A DNA stretch of 64,000 nt from Desmodus rotundus (GCF_022682495.2 NC_071387.1:197758143-197822142); one strand, 5' to 3'. Shown: positions 1-12,674, counted from the stretch's first letter. Translations and numbers: made by a program. Notes: a model not told the origin generated them from the letters alone.

Positions 1-110
1 GCGGGGATTTTGCCAGGGACCTCAGGTGCTTTAGGGACAAGTCATCCTCTCCCAAGTCCCCACCCAGAATTTTAGACATGCAAAAAAAGAGATTATAAAA
101 AAGAAATTAC

Positions 111-213
111 CTATTAATGCTTCGAAACAATTAGCCATTGCATGGCGAAGGTCTGATTCTCTACAAAGGTCAGGTCCATGGGCATAAAGCATAAATCGAT
201 CCAGTTCAAGTTT
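111..213 (-). CDS. DROSHA: DROSHA exon, window exon 19 (about residues 1015-1049), catalytic Glu1045
   Basis: Acceptor ttttctag, start AAA-CTT-GAA, end ATA-G before donor gtaatt. It encodes KLELDRFMLYAHGPDLCRES and DLRHAMANCFEALI. His in YAHGP is human His1026, the fourth ligand of the first zinc site. Glu in NCFEALIG is human Glu1045, a catalytic metal ligand whose mutation inactivates RNase IIIa. Position 1042 is Asn, as I recall for the human protein. The next exon (end of RNase IIIa, then RNase IIIb) lies outside the window. Confidence 0.97.
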
Positions 214-2385
214 CTAGAAAATTCAAAATAACAAAAAGAAAGTGTTTGGCAAAATCCTAACTGCAATAACTCCATAACTCCTAAAGGTAAAGAGTTATGG
301 TTACAAATCAACTAGCTATGTCAACACATATATTAAGAAAGTTTAGTCTACTATTCATGAGGAATCCTTCCATATGGTTCAGCTCTGACAAACCTTGACT
401 CTTCCCCAAGCAGGCTTCTATGAAGTCCATTCCAAGTTCAGACCAAGTAGTAGCCCAGGCTGGAATAAGACTTTGCTAAGACCATGAGGCTTGGGTTCAC
501 CCAGTATGTCCAGGGAGACACAGACCCAACCCAAAGTTAACCTGTTGGATTCCAGAGTTCTGCAGTACTGATAATGTTGGTACCATACAGAACAGACTTT
601 TCTGTGGGAGAGTACGTGGGGGCCCTCAGAAGACTTCAAAATGCCTTATAGCTCTAAGTCCTTCCTTTTGAATTTGGTAAGGATTTGGGGGGTGTCTCTG
701 TATCTTTGTACTTTGTCCCCTCCATGAGATCTCCACACTCACCTTTCTGAAGGCTCAATGAGATCTCAACAACAGGATGCCTTATTTTAAGGGCTCTGGG
801 AATATTGTTTGTAATGAATTATGTTTCCTTTTTTATTTGGCCTCAGAAAAGTTTACGGCCAAATTTGCGGCCCAGACCTAGAAATTGTGCAGCACTTATG
901 AATACGTCTGAGTATACTAACCTTACCTCTGGCTTCATTTTACTGTCTTATCCATATTTTCCCTTTACTTTGAGTTCAGTACCTACTTATTTCTTATCCT
1001 ACTGTATTATAATATACACATCAATACAAGTCCTTCTAGAACTAGACAGAGAATGTATTTTTTAAATAAAACTCCTGAGCCTGAATTAATAGAAATCATA
1101 ATTCTTTCCATAAAAGGAGATGCCACATTGCACAAGTATGCACTTACACTGTTTCCATTACCATGTTATTCAATTCAAAAGAAACTTACTAAGCAATAAC
1201 ATGCCATGTAATATGGAAAAAGACACAAGTCAATGAGCAATCTAGGACAATATGAGTCTCAGATAAAAGATACTCAGATTTCGTATATCTCAGTATGTAT
1301 GCTAAAAATATCCATATCCATTTATATTGGGGAAAGACAGAGACAATAAAAACAAGACACACATGTTATCAATATTTGGTATTGCTAGGAATTCATAAGC
1401 ATAAAATATCAAATGAGAGTTTTGGCTACCACAAACGCAAGAGCAGAAAACACCTCTTAAAAATTGACCCCCAAGTCCAAGAGTTTATAGTAGAGTACGT
1501 AAATGTCATCTGCCTCACACCTGCACTGGGCACCGCCAGTCGCACGCTGTCTCTGGAGCCCTGCATGAGAGTAGACTGCAAGCAGTATTTTATATCATAA
1601 ACAACCATTTTGGAGCACTGTGAATCTTCCAATGCCGCATAACCCCTGCTCCATGCCCTCATTTTTTCATGTAGGCATCACGGAAACTTTTAAAAAGAAG
1701 AGTGATGTTCAATTGTGCGTGTGTTAACATGTTCATTTGCCTAAAGAGTTAACTTCGAGCTTTCCCTACATTCTCCAAGGGGTCAGCAACCCTCCATCAA
1801 GTTCTCTCCTCCCGAATGGTTAGGAACCACTGGTCTAGACAGAAGCAGAGCATGACCGCCACTGCCTCCTGCTGGGGCAGACAGGTGTGAAGTGCGACGG
1901 GAATGCTGGATGCTGGTGTGGAGGAAGATTGTACAGAAACCCCTGAAGGGAGAAACCCGCCACCCCCCTCACAACTCAAGGCTTTGTAAAGCACCCAAAG
2001 TGTTACATTTCACCTCAGTCCATGCTGTAGCAATCTCCCACGCTTTGTAAATATCCTCCCTAAAACTTTTCGGGGGGGAAAAATTATATAATTCCATTGT
2101 ATCTGAAACTAGAAAGAGAACAATGGGTGGGGGGGGGGGAGGTGGGCAGGAGGTTGACAATCTATTTATGAACATATATTTCCAGGGGACATTTATGTGG
2201 ACTACCAGGAAGCAGCTTGACAATTTAATCAACTAAACACTGAAGCTGTTTTACTTAGAGTTATAGAATTTTATTCGTTGTGAGGCTGCTAAAACCAAGC
2301 TGGCATCTCTGTTGCCTATGATTTTTCATTAAGGCATCATCATTTCCATCCCTGAATGCCACTGAAGCTGGGTCAAAGCCTACCA

Positions 2386-2403
2386 CTGCTGCTGCTGCTG
2401 CTG
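2386..2403. repeat. (CTG)6 microsatellite
   Basis: Six perfect CTG units on plus in the intron between exons 18 and 19; CAG in the DROSHA transcript sense. Confidence 0.95.
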
Positions 2404-2789
2404 CATAAAACACAGCGACACACTCTTGCTAACACAAAAACCATGGGATAAGATTAACCACATTCTAAATGTAATTGATGCCTTGGCAAGATCAAATTAA
2501 GGAGTCAGTCAGAGAGTAGGTTTTACATAGTGATTTCTATCAAATTCCAACAGTTATTATCAAAAATTTTTAAAAACAATAAAAATTACTTGAGACACAA
2601 ATCAAGGAAAATTCGCAAAAGCTTTCTCAGTGGATCATCAGGGCTGGGGGATTAAGAGCCACAGTCCACCCTGCCGTGGAACACATCCACAGGCCTAGAC
2701 AATGTAAGGATTTATAGTGGGGGCAGCGGTAGCAGCAATGAAAGCAGCTAATTCCTTCTAACTCATTTACAGGTTTGGGGATTACTGTG

Positions 2790-3010
2790 ATGAACAGGCG
2801 TTGTGCCAAGCCCTTTATAAACCGAATCATTAACTCAAATGACAACGTCCTGTAGTTCGCACAGCAACTCTGCGTGGCAGATGCCAAGGCCGTCTCCATT
2901 GTACAGATGAGAAAGCAGAGGCCTGGAGGAAACGACGACTTGCCATGGCCCCCAGTCTGTAAGAGGAGGGAGGGGTGTGGACCGGATCCCAAGGGCCAAG
3001 GCAAGGGCTG
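2790..3010 (-). repeat. MIR SINE
   Basis: Plus strand shows the reverse MIR order: gccaagccctttataaaccg, gcacagcaactctgcgtggc, attgtacagatgagaaagca, gaggcctggaggaaacgacg, acttgccatggcccccagtc. This is the usual core and 3' half of MIR. Confidence 0.8.
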
Positions 3011-3657
3011 GTGTTCTGTCTGCCATGATTCACGGTAAGACGACACCACCAGAGGCAGGAACGTCAAATGAGCATGTGTAGGTAATACGCCTACCGTGAG
3101 TCTAAACCCAGTCAAAGGTTCTGTCGGTCACTCCGCCAAGTCAGTGTGGCTACTGGACCGCTTAAACCCTCAATCTTAATTAATGAGATTCGTAATTTGG
3201 GGGGAATTCTCAAAGATCTGTAAAGTACCTCCTATGAATACAAATGGCCTGGTGTATTCCATTCCAATCTTGTTAAATTCTGCTTGTTAAAATAAATTAA
3301 AAACATGTAATACAGAAATATTACACAAAGGAAAATACAAAAAAAAATCATTTTTTGTTTCTGCTCTCATGTTCCTTCTCCCCAGATGCATAACTCTGTT
3401 AATGCACATCTGTCAAATTTCCCTTCTCTTACCAAGTTCCCTCGCCCTGGAGTTCATTAGCTGCTGGGAAACTCACAAAGGTAACCGAACTAACAAGGCT
3501 GAATCCTCAAAACCCCTCAAAGAGAATCTTTCCTGGTCTTTAAAATATTAAGCCCTTAACACACACTGGCTGAAGAGGCGCTTATTCAAATGCAACCCGT
3601 GCGTGGACTGCAGGAGAGCGTCGGGTTTCCTGCAAGTGCTTCAGGTGCTGGACGTAC

Positions 3658-3757
3658 CTTCGCTAGCATGGCCAGGTGTTGGTTCTGAACAATGGCAGTG
3701 CGGTAAGTCGCCAATCCTCCTTCTTCCAGACTCGGAAACAAATAGTACAAGTGGACA
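3658..3757 (-). CDS. DROSHA: DROSHA exon, window exon 18 (about residues 981-1014)
   Basis: A 100-base exon. Acceptor tttctgcag, first base T completes a Ser codon, and the exon ends GCG-AAG before donor gtacgt. It encodes VHLYYLFPSLEEGGLATYRT followed by AIVQNQHLAMLAK, the helices of RNase IIIa after the signature motif, including the LAxxRxAIVxNxxLAxLA pattern common to RNase III domains (compare LxxLRxxLVNNxxLA of other members). Confidence 0.97.
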
Positions 3758-5024
3758 CTGCAGAAAAAGCACGTAAGTAAATATGCATCGCAACACCGTG
3801 CCTGCGGCTCTGAGTCACAGAAACAGGCCGGCACAAAGGACCTACGCAACAGTACCAGCTGAGCTGAGCTGAACAGAAGCGTCTGACTGAAAATGTCTGA
3901 AAGTTAAACAGAAAGCACAGTGCAGCTGAATGTGCCAAAGCCCAAGCGGCACCATTCCCTCATATTTCCACATTTATTTCTGTTGAAAGGCTTCTCTGAA
4001 GTCTGAGCAATCTGTCACACATTGCTCAGAGCAAACCTATCTGATACAAACTGGGCCTGGAAACAAATACTTTTCTTGGATTGGACTTCGAGCGGCCCCT
4101 GAAGAGGAGCCTGGGAAGCCCCAAGCAGGGCAGCAGTGGAGGCGTATTCTTGACGAGGACAGACAGGGCCAGGATCAGAAGAGAGGGGGGCACCTGTGGC
4201 TGGCGGTGCTGTAAGCACGAGCCTGAAGGGGCTGCCTAGGAAAGTGTGGGAACAGGGAAGAAGGCCCCAACACAAGGAATGCCAGTTTGGGCCACAGCAG
4301 CAGCTGGGGTCTCCTCGGGCTCACACCAGCTTCTTAGATCCACTGAGTCTGTGTAGTCCTATTGTGTCCCCTGAGAGCAGGCTTGGAGAGCAGCCCCTTT
4401 GGCTCAGTGTGTCCTTTTTGGGAAAAGAAATGACCCAAAGAGAATAAAAATAGCTCAAGACAGTTCCAAGAAAAGCATGTGTTATCTCCCTTTAACAGAG
4501 AAAGTATGTGAGTATGAAAACCAAAGCGCACTTTCCTTCCCCGACTTCCAAATTAAGGGCCCTAAAAGCCTTCTGGGGAGAGAGCACACACACACCCCGA
4601 AATCTCGTGACTAAAATTCCTTGTAAGCTTTACTTCCCTCGAGATCGGGAAGAGTGAGAACGGGATCAAAGACAAATCCTAGAAAATGAAATGACATTTT
4701 GAAATATCATCCCCTTCTTTACAAATTGGATAGGAGCTCTGAAGCACCTAGACCAGGCTAGCTGATCTCCTGTGGCTGCAGCAACTTGAACGTAAACTTG
4801 ACAGGAGAGACACCAGCCTTCCATCTTGTAATCCTGCTCGTTACAGCAACAGTGAGTGTAAGTCATCAGGGCCAGAGCCACAGGCACGCGGCTTTAAGCT
4901 CCACGGCGGGCACAAAATACAAGATGTTTCAATGGCTTATTTGGCTTATTACAAAAAAAGCAATGTATTAAGTATGTAGCCTATAAAATGCAATTAATGG
5001 GGAAGAGCAGAGAAGCCCCCTTAC
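3758..5024 (-). other. DROSHA: DROSHA intron between window exons 17 and 18
   Basis: A 1.3 kb intron with no recognisable repeat or gene on either strand. Confidence 0.8.
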
Positions 5025-5084
5025 CTGGTCAGAAATTCAACAACAGCATCACCCAGGAACTCCAACCGTTCATTGTGATTAATC
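5025..5084 (-). CDS. DROSHA: DROSHA exon, window exon 17 (about residues 961-981), RNase IIIa signature
   Basis: A 60-base exon. Acceptor cctatag, first base G completes an Arg codon split as AG|G; it ends ACC-AG before donor gtaagg. It encodes INHNERLEFLGDAVVEFLT, which contains the RNase III signature motif ERLEFLGDA. Glu969 and Asp973 (human numbers) bind the catalytic metal ions and are both present. The exon lies 7.5 kb from the preceding one, the longest complete intron in the window. Confidence 0.97.
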
Positions 5085-6757
5085 CTATAGGAAAATTTTA
5101 AAGATCCCTTAAAATAGCACGCATTAACATTCCCTCCCGCTCTCCGCAAAGAAAGAACACAGGAGGGTTAGCTCTCTCAGTAACGAAAACACCTCACTCT
5201 GACTGCCATCTTAGCCTAGTGGAAAAGCAAGGGGGTGTTCCTTCATACATGGGGTCCCCGGCTTTCCAGCCTAGGGGTTCCCTTCCCTGGGAATCAGATT
5301 TCAAGTGAGGCGATAATACCCTAACAGTTGTGAGTCTTTCCACACTGCTGCCCGGTAGACAAGAGAAAGGAGAATAGGTTCTAGTGAGAGAACTGAACAC
5401 TGATCATTGCGACAGACACACTGGGTCACCTGTGGTCCTTCTACGGCCCACACAGGGTTGACTGAATGCTTGCCACTGACGCCAGCTGGACCCTTGACGC
5501 CAGGCTCCCCCTTTTAGAGTGGGTGTGCAGGTCAGTAGAAAGGCACGTTAGGTTTATATAACGGCGACTTTGGGGGGCAGTGCTGGGTGCCAGTGCATAC
5601 CCCTGCCTCGGCAGTGCAAGAGATCTTAAAGGTGATTGTTGCAGACAAAGTGGGTGGCTTCTTAATTTCTACTAAGCATCTCCAAAATACCCTAAAATTC
5701 CTGTCACTAACTGGAAGCAGCCTACACCACCAGCTGCCACATATTCAACTCAGGGGCTGTCACAGTTGAGGTCAAACAGAAGGGAAACCAGCAAAGGAGA
5801 AGGACGGGCCAGGCAGGTGGGAGGGAAAGGAGGCCAGTGTTATCCTCCAGCCAAGGAGAAGAACATGTTTCAAGAAAGAAACAAGCATGATGAGAAGAAA
5901 TAGCTGAGGCCACTGATGGGCAGTCTCTTTAAGTGGTGGACACAAATCTGATTTGATCCGAGTCAGCAGGGAACTAATCGGTTATCTAAAGCCAGAAATG
6001 AGAATCCGAGTACTTGTTTCAGGGTTAGCTGCAGAAAGAGAAAATAGGGGGTCTGGGGCTTTACAACAAGAGGAAACCACAAAGAATGGTGACAACAATG
6101 GGGAGGAAAAGAGGGCACACCAAGCCCCTGGCACCCGAGGGAAAAGGCAAGGGACCGGCCAGGGCCTGAGCAGCTGCAGCCTCCCTAATCCGAGGGCCTT
6201 CCTTAAGTAGCTCCGACACGGACCCTCATGGTCTCAACAAATTTGGGAGCTGACTACCAACTCTAAACCTTTCAGCATTCCAGGCCATTCTTTATCTCAT
6301 GCATCGCAGTCATCCATTTGTATCTGATTTCAACAGAAATTGAGAACCTACAGTGGCCAACTAGGACACCGTGCCAGACACACACAGTCCCTTCTCCCTG
6401 GCACGTCACCGCTCCTGAATCCTGCTCCTTCCTCAGGTCAGCTGGGGGCCACCCTAACCACCGGAGCTCTCGGGGCTGCTGGCTCACCACACCTCCGTCC
6501 CCACACTTACCACACAGCTTATGACAACGTGACATACTATCTCTTATTGTCCTTTGTTTCATGTGTGCCAGTCCAGTTTCCATACTTAAAGTCTCCCTAC
6601 AGTTTCAGTATATGCAGAAAATTTTTAAACATGAGTAAATTAAATGACTCTTGGCTACCACATCATCCACTTGGCATGGTGAGTTCAATTTTATACTATT
6701 TCACATATCTCATAAGCAAGGTTATTCTTCCACCCTACCAGTCCTCCACATTTTGGG

Positions 6758-7084
6758 ATTTTTTTTTTAATTTTTATTGTTATTCAATTACAGTTGTATG
6801 CCTTTTCTCCCCATCCCTCCACCCCACCCCAGCTGAACCCCCCTCCCTCCCCCACCTCCACCCTCCCCCTTGATTTTGTCCATGTGTCCTTTATAGTAGT
6901 TCCTATAATCCCCTCTTCTCACTGTCCCCTCCCCTCTCCCCCCCTGGCTATTGTTAGATTGTTCTTAACGTCAATGTCTCTGGTTTTATTTTGTTTGCTT
7001 TTTTCTTCGGTTGATTGTGTTCCAGTTAAAGGTGAGATCGTATGGTACTTGTCCCTCACCGTGTGGCTTAGTTCACTTAGCATA
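6758..7084 (-). mobile_element. L1 3' end, 5'-truncated, with target-site duplication
   Basis: On the minus strand the insert ends in ...acaataaaaattaaaaaaaaaa, giving a poly(A) tail (poly T at 6759-6768 on plus) and an AATAAA signal at 6773-6778. Flanking direct repeats cacattttgg lie at 6747-6756 and 7085-7094. The internal purine-rich 3' UTR (g/a-rich on minus, c-rich on plus) is the type I associate with bat L1s. Only about 320 bases of the 3' UTR were copied. It is in the sense direction of DROSHA. A 177-codon plus-strand open frame across it is an artefact of its C-rich strand. Confidence 0.85.
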
Positions 7085-8479
7085 CACATTTTGGAATTGT
7101 AAGAGAAACATAAATGTAATAGGAAAAAACTGGAAAGATGTGAGCCCCAAAGAAGTGATTCTGAACCCTCATTTCAATTTTTGGCATTTACTTATATGAA
7201 AAAGGCATTCTGGCAATCCAATAATGGGAAGTGGGAGAAACAACAAAGAAAAATTTGTGGCTATGGTGAAGAATTCATAATCTAAAAGTTTACTTAAAAG
7301 AAAAAGAACGAAATAAAAACAAGCATCAGGCCTTAAAACAGTAGCAAATCTTTTGTTCCTTGTCCCATTGTTTATAGTTTCTTTAATCACCCCCATTATA
7401 AATACTAGCGAGCTCGGAGGATGAGATGTTTACTGAGCAGTAAACACTCCATTTGTTTTTGAGAACTGAATCAACAGAGGCATTATGAAATCGAGATGAA
7501 CTGTAACATTTATACAGCACATTTGGTCTGAGGAATTCAAAGCACTTTACCAAACACAACAAAGAGTCTCCCTGTAACAGTAATTGCTGTAAGATGTCAT
7601 TTACTTCGCGGAGACCATCTTGGATTTGGGCGCAGTCCAGGGCAACTGCTGGAGGGACAGCCTTCGCTCACTCTGCCTTCTGAGCCCTGGCAGTGACTGG
7701 GGGAGCAGAGCTAGCAGAGGCCTTGGGGCTCAGTCGAACCTTCCATCCAATATAGGAGTCCCTGCTATTCATTACGTCTATCTCCCTGGCCAGTGCGGGG
7801 GAAGGGAGGTCACAGGGCTGCTAGATCTGAGACCCACTGGAGCCATGGGTTCCTGGGTGAGCATCTTTGGTTTTTAACCTGAAGCAATTAAATCAGTAAA
7901 TCCACTCAGTGGATTTCACATATATTCAATGCATGTTGTTACTGTGTTTTTAATGCAAACTACTCGTATATAACTGATTTAAAATACACTTGGCAATTAC
8001 AATTTCCTTAAGCACACAGACATTAATAGTCCATGGGTGTCTCTCTGTTGGCCCAACAGGTTCTTATACAGTCTGTCCAGCAATGATGCCACCAATCAAA
8101 ATAAAACGAACCAAGCCACTTGATTCGCTCATTTTTCCATTACCAGTCTTACTGATAACACATGGATTACCTAAGTACCACCAAATGCCTAATCCTTCAG
8201 GGACCCTTTCTGTGGTAACATTTCATTGCAATTTGCATGAGTTAAATATAACTGAGTTTTAGGTGGTTAAGCAGTAACACTTTTTAAAATTATGGGCGGT
8301 GTAGTCGCTTAACATGATGCCATCATAAAAGTTACATTGTTTTGTAGTTTTGATAGGTAGACAGGATTTTATCTATTAATTTTAAGTCTTTGTGACTTTT
8401 TGTAAATCCTAGCTGATCCCTAATCAGATTAAGTAAAATACTAACCAGCCATTTAAACTTCTGCTGATGGCTCTGGCTC

Positions 8480-8693
8480 TGACCACAACCCCTCTTTTTA
8501 TCATCATCAATAGGGAAAGGGAAGAAGAGAGGGACAGAAACATCGACACAATAGGGAAACACTGCTCGTCTACCCGCGCCCCGACCGGTGAACCAAACAT
8601 GCAACCCAGACATGGGCCCGGACCAGGAACCAAACCGGCAGCCCTTCAGTTTGCGTGACGATACCCAACCAGCTGAGCCACACGGGTCAGCGC
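8480..8693 (-). repeat. VES-type bat SINE, older copy
   Basis: Read on the minus strand the element starts with a tRNA-like head (gtgtggctcagctggttggg), has a B-box-like ggtttggttcc, then catgtctgggttgcatg and the gatgtttctgtccctctctt body. It is more diverged from the consensus than the plus-strand copy at 41.6 kb and its A-rich tail is degraded (tttttatcatcatc on the plus strand). Same orientation as DROSHA. The low-coordinate boundary is approximate. Confidence 0.85.
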
Positions 8694-10554
8694 ACCATCA
8701 CCCTTTCTAACGCCCCAATTCCCCTATTGCTAGCCAACAAGTAAATAACCTCAGATGAAGGTAATATAAAGAATGGCATTCTTTCCTTCAATACTTATTT
8801 ACTGAGGCCCTGCTCTTTGAAAGACACTGGTTGCAAAAGGAAAGAAAATTTAAAAAGAAAAAACTAAAAGAGTAAGACCATAGACATTCAAAATGCTTAC
8901 AGTAAAAAATCGGCCCACCACATGATGCTAACACATGGAAGAATAGAAGCTGTACATAAAACCAGGGCCTGCGGGGTGTGGACAGGAAGTCACAGGGTTA
9001 CAGGGTGTTCCCCAGGCAGCTGTACAGGACTGTTGCCCTTTGGGAAAGGGAGACAGTATACCTGACAGCACAGTAAGTACTTCACACCTAACTGGTGTGC
9101 AGCAAGCAGCTAGTAAGGAAAGATGGGCCTGGAAAAGTGGCCTGGGGCTAAGTCACGGGTGTTGGAAATGCCAGGAGAGGAGGTTCCAACTTATTCAGTA
9201 GGTGACAAGATGTCACAGAAAGCTTCTAAGCAGGTCACCACTCAGAACTGGACTCAAGGCTCCAGAAACAGCAAGATGACGGGCTGTAGTGTGAAGGGGA
9301 ACTGCCAGAGGTGGTCACTAACTGTGCTGCAGGATGGGGGGGGGGGTTTCAGGGAGAGCTCCTCCTCTCAGCCCTCTGCCCTGCCCACCTGGCTCGTCCA
9401 CCTTTCCACTGCCACCAGTGCCAGAACGAGATTTCCCCAACAACTGACTAGCTCGCTCGATCTGTCCCTTTCTAAAGTCTGAAAGTCTGAGCAAGCGTGC
9501 CTGCCTGGGAGGAGACACAGCACTGACACTTGCCATTTGTTGGTGCTTGCTTCAAACACGTGCACACACTTCCGAGGAACAGAGACTACTGCATCCCGTT
9601 TTATGATAGCAAACTAAGAAACAAGTGGAGGAGAGGGCAAATCGTTGCAAGTGAACTCAATTATTCAAGTGCACCGTATAAAACTGGCCTATGATCCCTG
9701 AGCAGCCACCAGCCAGAGCCATCCTTAGCCCCACAGCAGGCTTGTGTGTATATTTGTTCTTGACCTCCACTGAAGCCCTTAGCAGAGTCTCCCTTACACG
9801 AAGTTATTTACGTTTACAGCATGCTTACCCGCCCCAGGTAGTCAGGCCTCCTGGTGAGTGGAGCTTTGTCTTACTGGCCTTTGGATCACCTAAAATACCT
9901 ACAAACTGCCTCCAACTCAGAAAGCACCCGGTAAGTGTCTGTTGAATTGCATTTGTATGAAACTTCCGAAGTGCAGCTGGCTCCCAGGCTGTGCCCCACT
10001 GGGGAACACTAGACTGCAACCTGGGAGCAGCAGCAGACCTGACCACAGGGGCCAGGAGGCTCTTCCTGAACAGAAACTTGAGTCAACTCTGTATCTGCAA
10101 AAAGATCAGAGACAGGGCAAGAAACTCTCGAGAGAAGTACCAAAGGCCAGAGGTCAAAGGACAAAAGAAACTGTTTATTCTCTCTTGGTGGTACCATTTT
10201 CAAAATGAGAACTTCAGAAAGAGCAGTTTTTCAGGTATCATTCCTTTTGCCACAGTAAGTAAGCCATCTCCTTGTAATACAGCAAAAGGAAACATAAACC
10301 GTGAGGTCTGAAAATGCTATGGAAGACGTAATTTACCTACCAACAACTGCAGTTGGGGCAGGGGAGACAAAGATCATCTAAACCTGGCTGAGCCACTAGG
10401 CATCTGCTTTCATTCCACCTTCCAGGGTGTTAACAAGCTTACACAGGCCCAGCCCACCTCCTTCCCAGGTTCTTCAGGGGCTCAAGGCCACTCAAAATAA
10501 AAATATTAATATATAAAGTATCTTTTAAAATCAAGAAATAAAATAAGGAAAACT

Positions 10555-12601
10555 AACATAAACTTCCCAACCCACTACATAAGGCCAGTATTATTCTATG
10601 AAAGCAGACAAAAGCATCACAAAAATGAAAACTATGCAATTATATCTCTTATGAACATAGACCAAGAATCCTCAACCCTAACAAACTAAATTCACAGCAC
10701 ATAAAGAAGACTACACACCATAATGAAGTAGGATGTACCCCAGGAAAGCAAGGTTGGTTTAACACCCCAAAATCAATTAACTAATACACCATGTGAGTAG
10801 AATAAATGGAAAAAAACCCCCACATGCTCATCTCAATAAATGCAAAAAAAGCATCGGACAAAATTCAACACACTTTCATAATAAAAAACATTAAGTGAAC
10901 TAAGAAGAGAAGGGAACCTCTTCAACCTAACAAAAGAGCATCTAAGAAAAACCCAAAGCTAGTACCAGTCTCAACAATGAAAGACTGAATGCTTTCCCCG
11001 TGAGGTCAGGAGAAAGAAAAGTGTCTGCTCTCCCCACTCCTATTCAATATTGTACTGGAGGCTCTAGCCAGGCAACAAGATTAAGAAAACGGAACAGAAG
11101 TCATCCAGACTGAAAAGGAAAAAGTGAATTATCTGTATTTGCAGGTGATATGATCATATACATAGACTATCCTAAGAAATACACTAAAAACCTATTAGAG
11201 CTAACAAACGAGCTCACCAAGGTTGCACAATACAAGCTCAATATACAAAAATCAATTGCATTTCTGATACACTTGCAACGAACAATCTAAAAAGGAACTT
11301 AATAAAGCAATTCCACTTATGGCAGCATCAGAAAGAATAAAATACCTAGGAGTAAATTTAGTGAAAGATATACAAAATGTATTCTCTGAAAACTATAAAA
11401 CATTTTTGAAAGAAATTTAAAAAGACAAATAAATAAAGACACCCAATGTTCAAGGATCAGAAGATTTAACATTAAGATGGTAATTGTTCACAAACTGATC
11501 TACAGATTCAACACAATCTCTATCAATATCCCAACTGTGACTTTAGATTTGGGGAGGATTTTTAGACATGCCACCAAAAGCACAAACAACAAAAGAAGTA
11601 GAAAACTGGATGTTTGTGCTTTAAGGGACATCATTGAGAGAGTGAAAAAATGACGACCCACGAAATGAGAAAAAATTTGCAAATTATGTATCTCATGAGG
11701 GGCTTGTATCTAGAATATATAAAAATTATTATTAACTCAATAATAAAAAAAACTATTAAAAATGGGGGGAAGATCTGAACAAGTATTTCTGCAGAAAAGA
11801 TCATACAAATGGCTAACAAGCACACGAAAAGGATGTTCTACGTGATTAGCCGTCAGGGAAATTCAAACAGAACCACGATGAAATAACAGCTCACACCCAA
11901 CGGGAGAGCTGGCACGAAAAGGACAGGTAATAATAAGGGTTGGGAAGACGTGCAGGAACCAGAACCCCGGTGCACCGCTGCTGGGAACAGAAAATGGGGT
12001 AGCCATTTTGGAAAAAGAGTCTGGCAGTTTCTCAAAAGGGTAATGAGTTAGTGTGTGGCCCAGTAGTTCCACCCCTAGATAGACAACCAAGAAAAATCGA
12101 AACACATGTCCACACCAAAATCTATACCCAAATATTCATAGCAACGCCATTCATATTAACTGAAAAGGAGAAACAATGCACATGCCACTAACGGATAAAT
12201 GATCAAGTAAAATGTGGGGTAACCATACCATGGAATATTAAAAAGAAAGGAAGTACTGATACATACTATAAAATGGCTAAATCCTGAAACTGTTATGCTA
12301 AATAAAATAATCCAGTCACAAAGGATCACAGCATACAATACATTACTATTGATACAAAATTTGTCTCTCGGGAGAGAAATAAATCCGTAAAGATTGGAAG
12401 TAGTAGCTGCCTGGGGCTGAGCAGGCTGAGCGGGCCAAGGGAAATGGGGAGTGACTATTAAACACACAGGGTTTCCCTTAAGGGAGTGACCATGGCGGCA
12501 CCCACCGTACTGTGGACACACTAAAAACTACCAAACTGTACACTTTAAATGGGTGAGTTGTACACTATGTGAGTTATATCGTGATGAAGCTATTATTAAA
12601 A
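10555..12601 (+). mobile_element. L1 fragment: 3' half of ORF2 and 3' UTR, degenerate
   Basis: The plus strand reads through recognisable L1 ORF2 DNA from a region within the reverse transcriptase (aaccacacaccataatgaag-like, then ccaggaaagcaaggttgg, ctctccccactcctattcaat, gcaggtgatatgatc) to the C-terminal part and the 3' end (ccaaactgtacactttaaat, gagttatatcgtgatgaagc). Many stops and frameshifts make it a dead copy. It is antisense to DROSHA and its 3' end stops about 12 bases short of exon 16. Start is approximate. Confidence 0.9.
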
Positions 12602-12613
12602 GATCTACTTTAC

Positions 12614-12674
12614 CTTGAGGGAGTTGGGTCATCTTGGCCAAGGCGTGACATAATATTTATTAGCGTGTTAATTC
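12614..12674 (-). CDS. DROSHA: DROSHA exon, window exon 16 (about residues 941-961)
   Basis: A 61-base exon, too short for an ORF scan. Acceptor taaaatag, start GA (completing Gly), end TCA-AG before donor gtaaag. It encodes INTLINIMSRLGQDDPTPS, the linker helix before the catalytic signature of RNase IIIa. The acceptor has an A-rich upstream stretch and a poor polypyrimidine tract, and the donor runs almost at once into the 3' end of an antisense L1 (12 bases from the exon edge). Confidence 0.96.

Larger units (their letters stand above)
214..3657 (-). other. DROSHA: DROSHA intron between window exons 18 and 19
   Basis: A 3.4 kb intron with one MIR, a six-unit CTG microsatellite and a G11 run at 2129-2139. 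The part around 1780-1840 (containing ggaaccactggtctag) resembles the end of a hAT-Charlie element but is too short to assign. Confidence 0.8.
5085..12613 (-). other. DROSHA: DROSHA intron between window exons 16 and 17
   Basis: The longest complete intron here (7.5 kb). It carries an antisense L1 3' half that reaches the donor of exon 16, a VES SINE, and a short sense L1 tail. The parts 5.1-6.7, 7.1-8.4 and 8.7-10.5 kb show nothing else I can name apart from a G11 run at 9336-9346. Confidence 0.85.

Noticed and set aside
2627..3115. 162-codon minus-strand open frame
   Set aside because: Overlaps a MIR and shows no family features.
6340..6873. 177-codon plus-strand open frame
   Set aside because: Its C-terminal part is the C-rich strand of an L1 3' UTR; the same artefact recurs at 12886-13068 in the second L1 tail.
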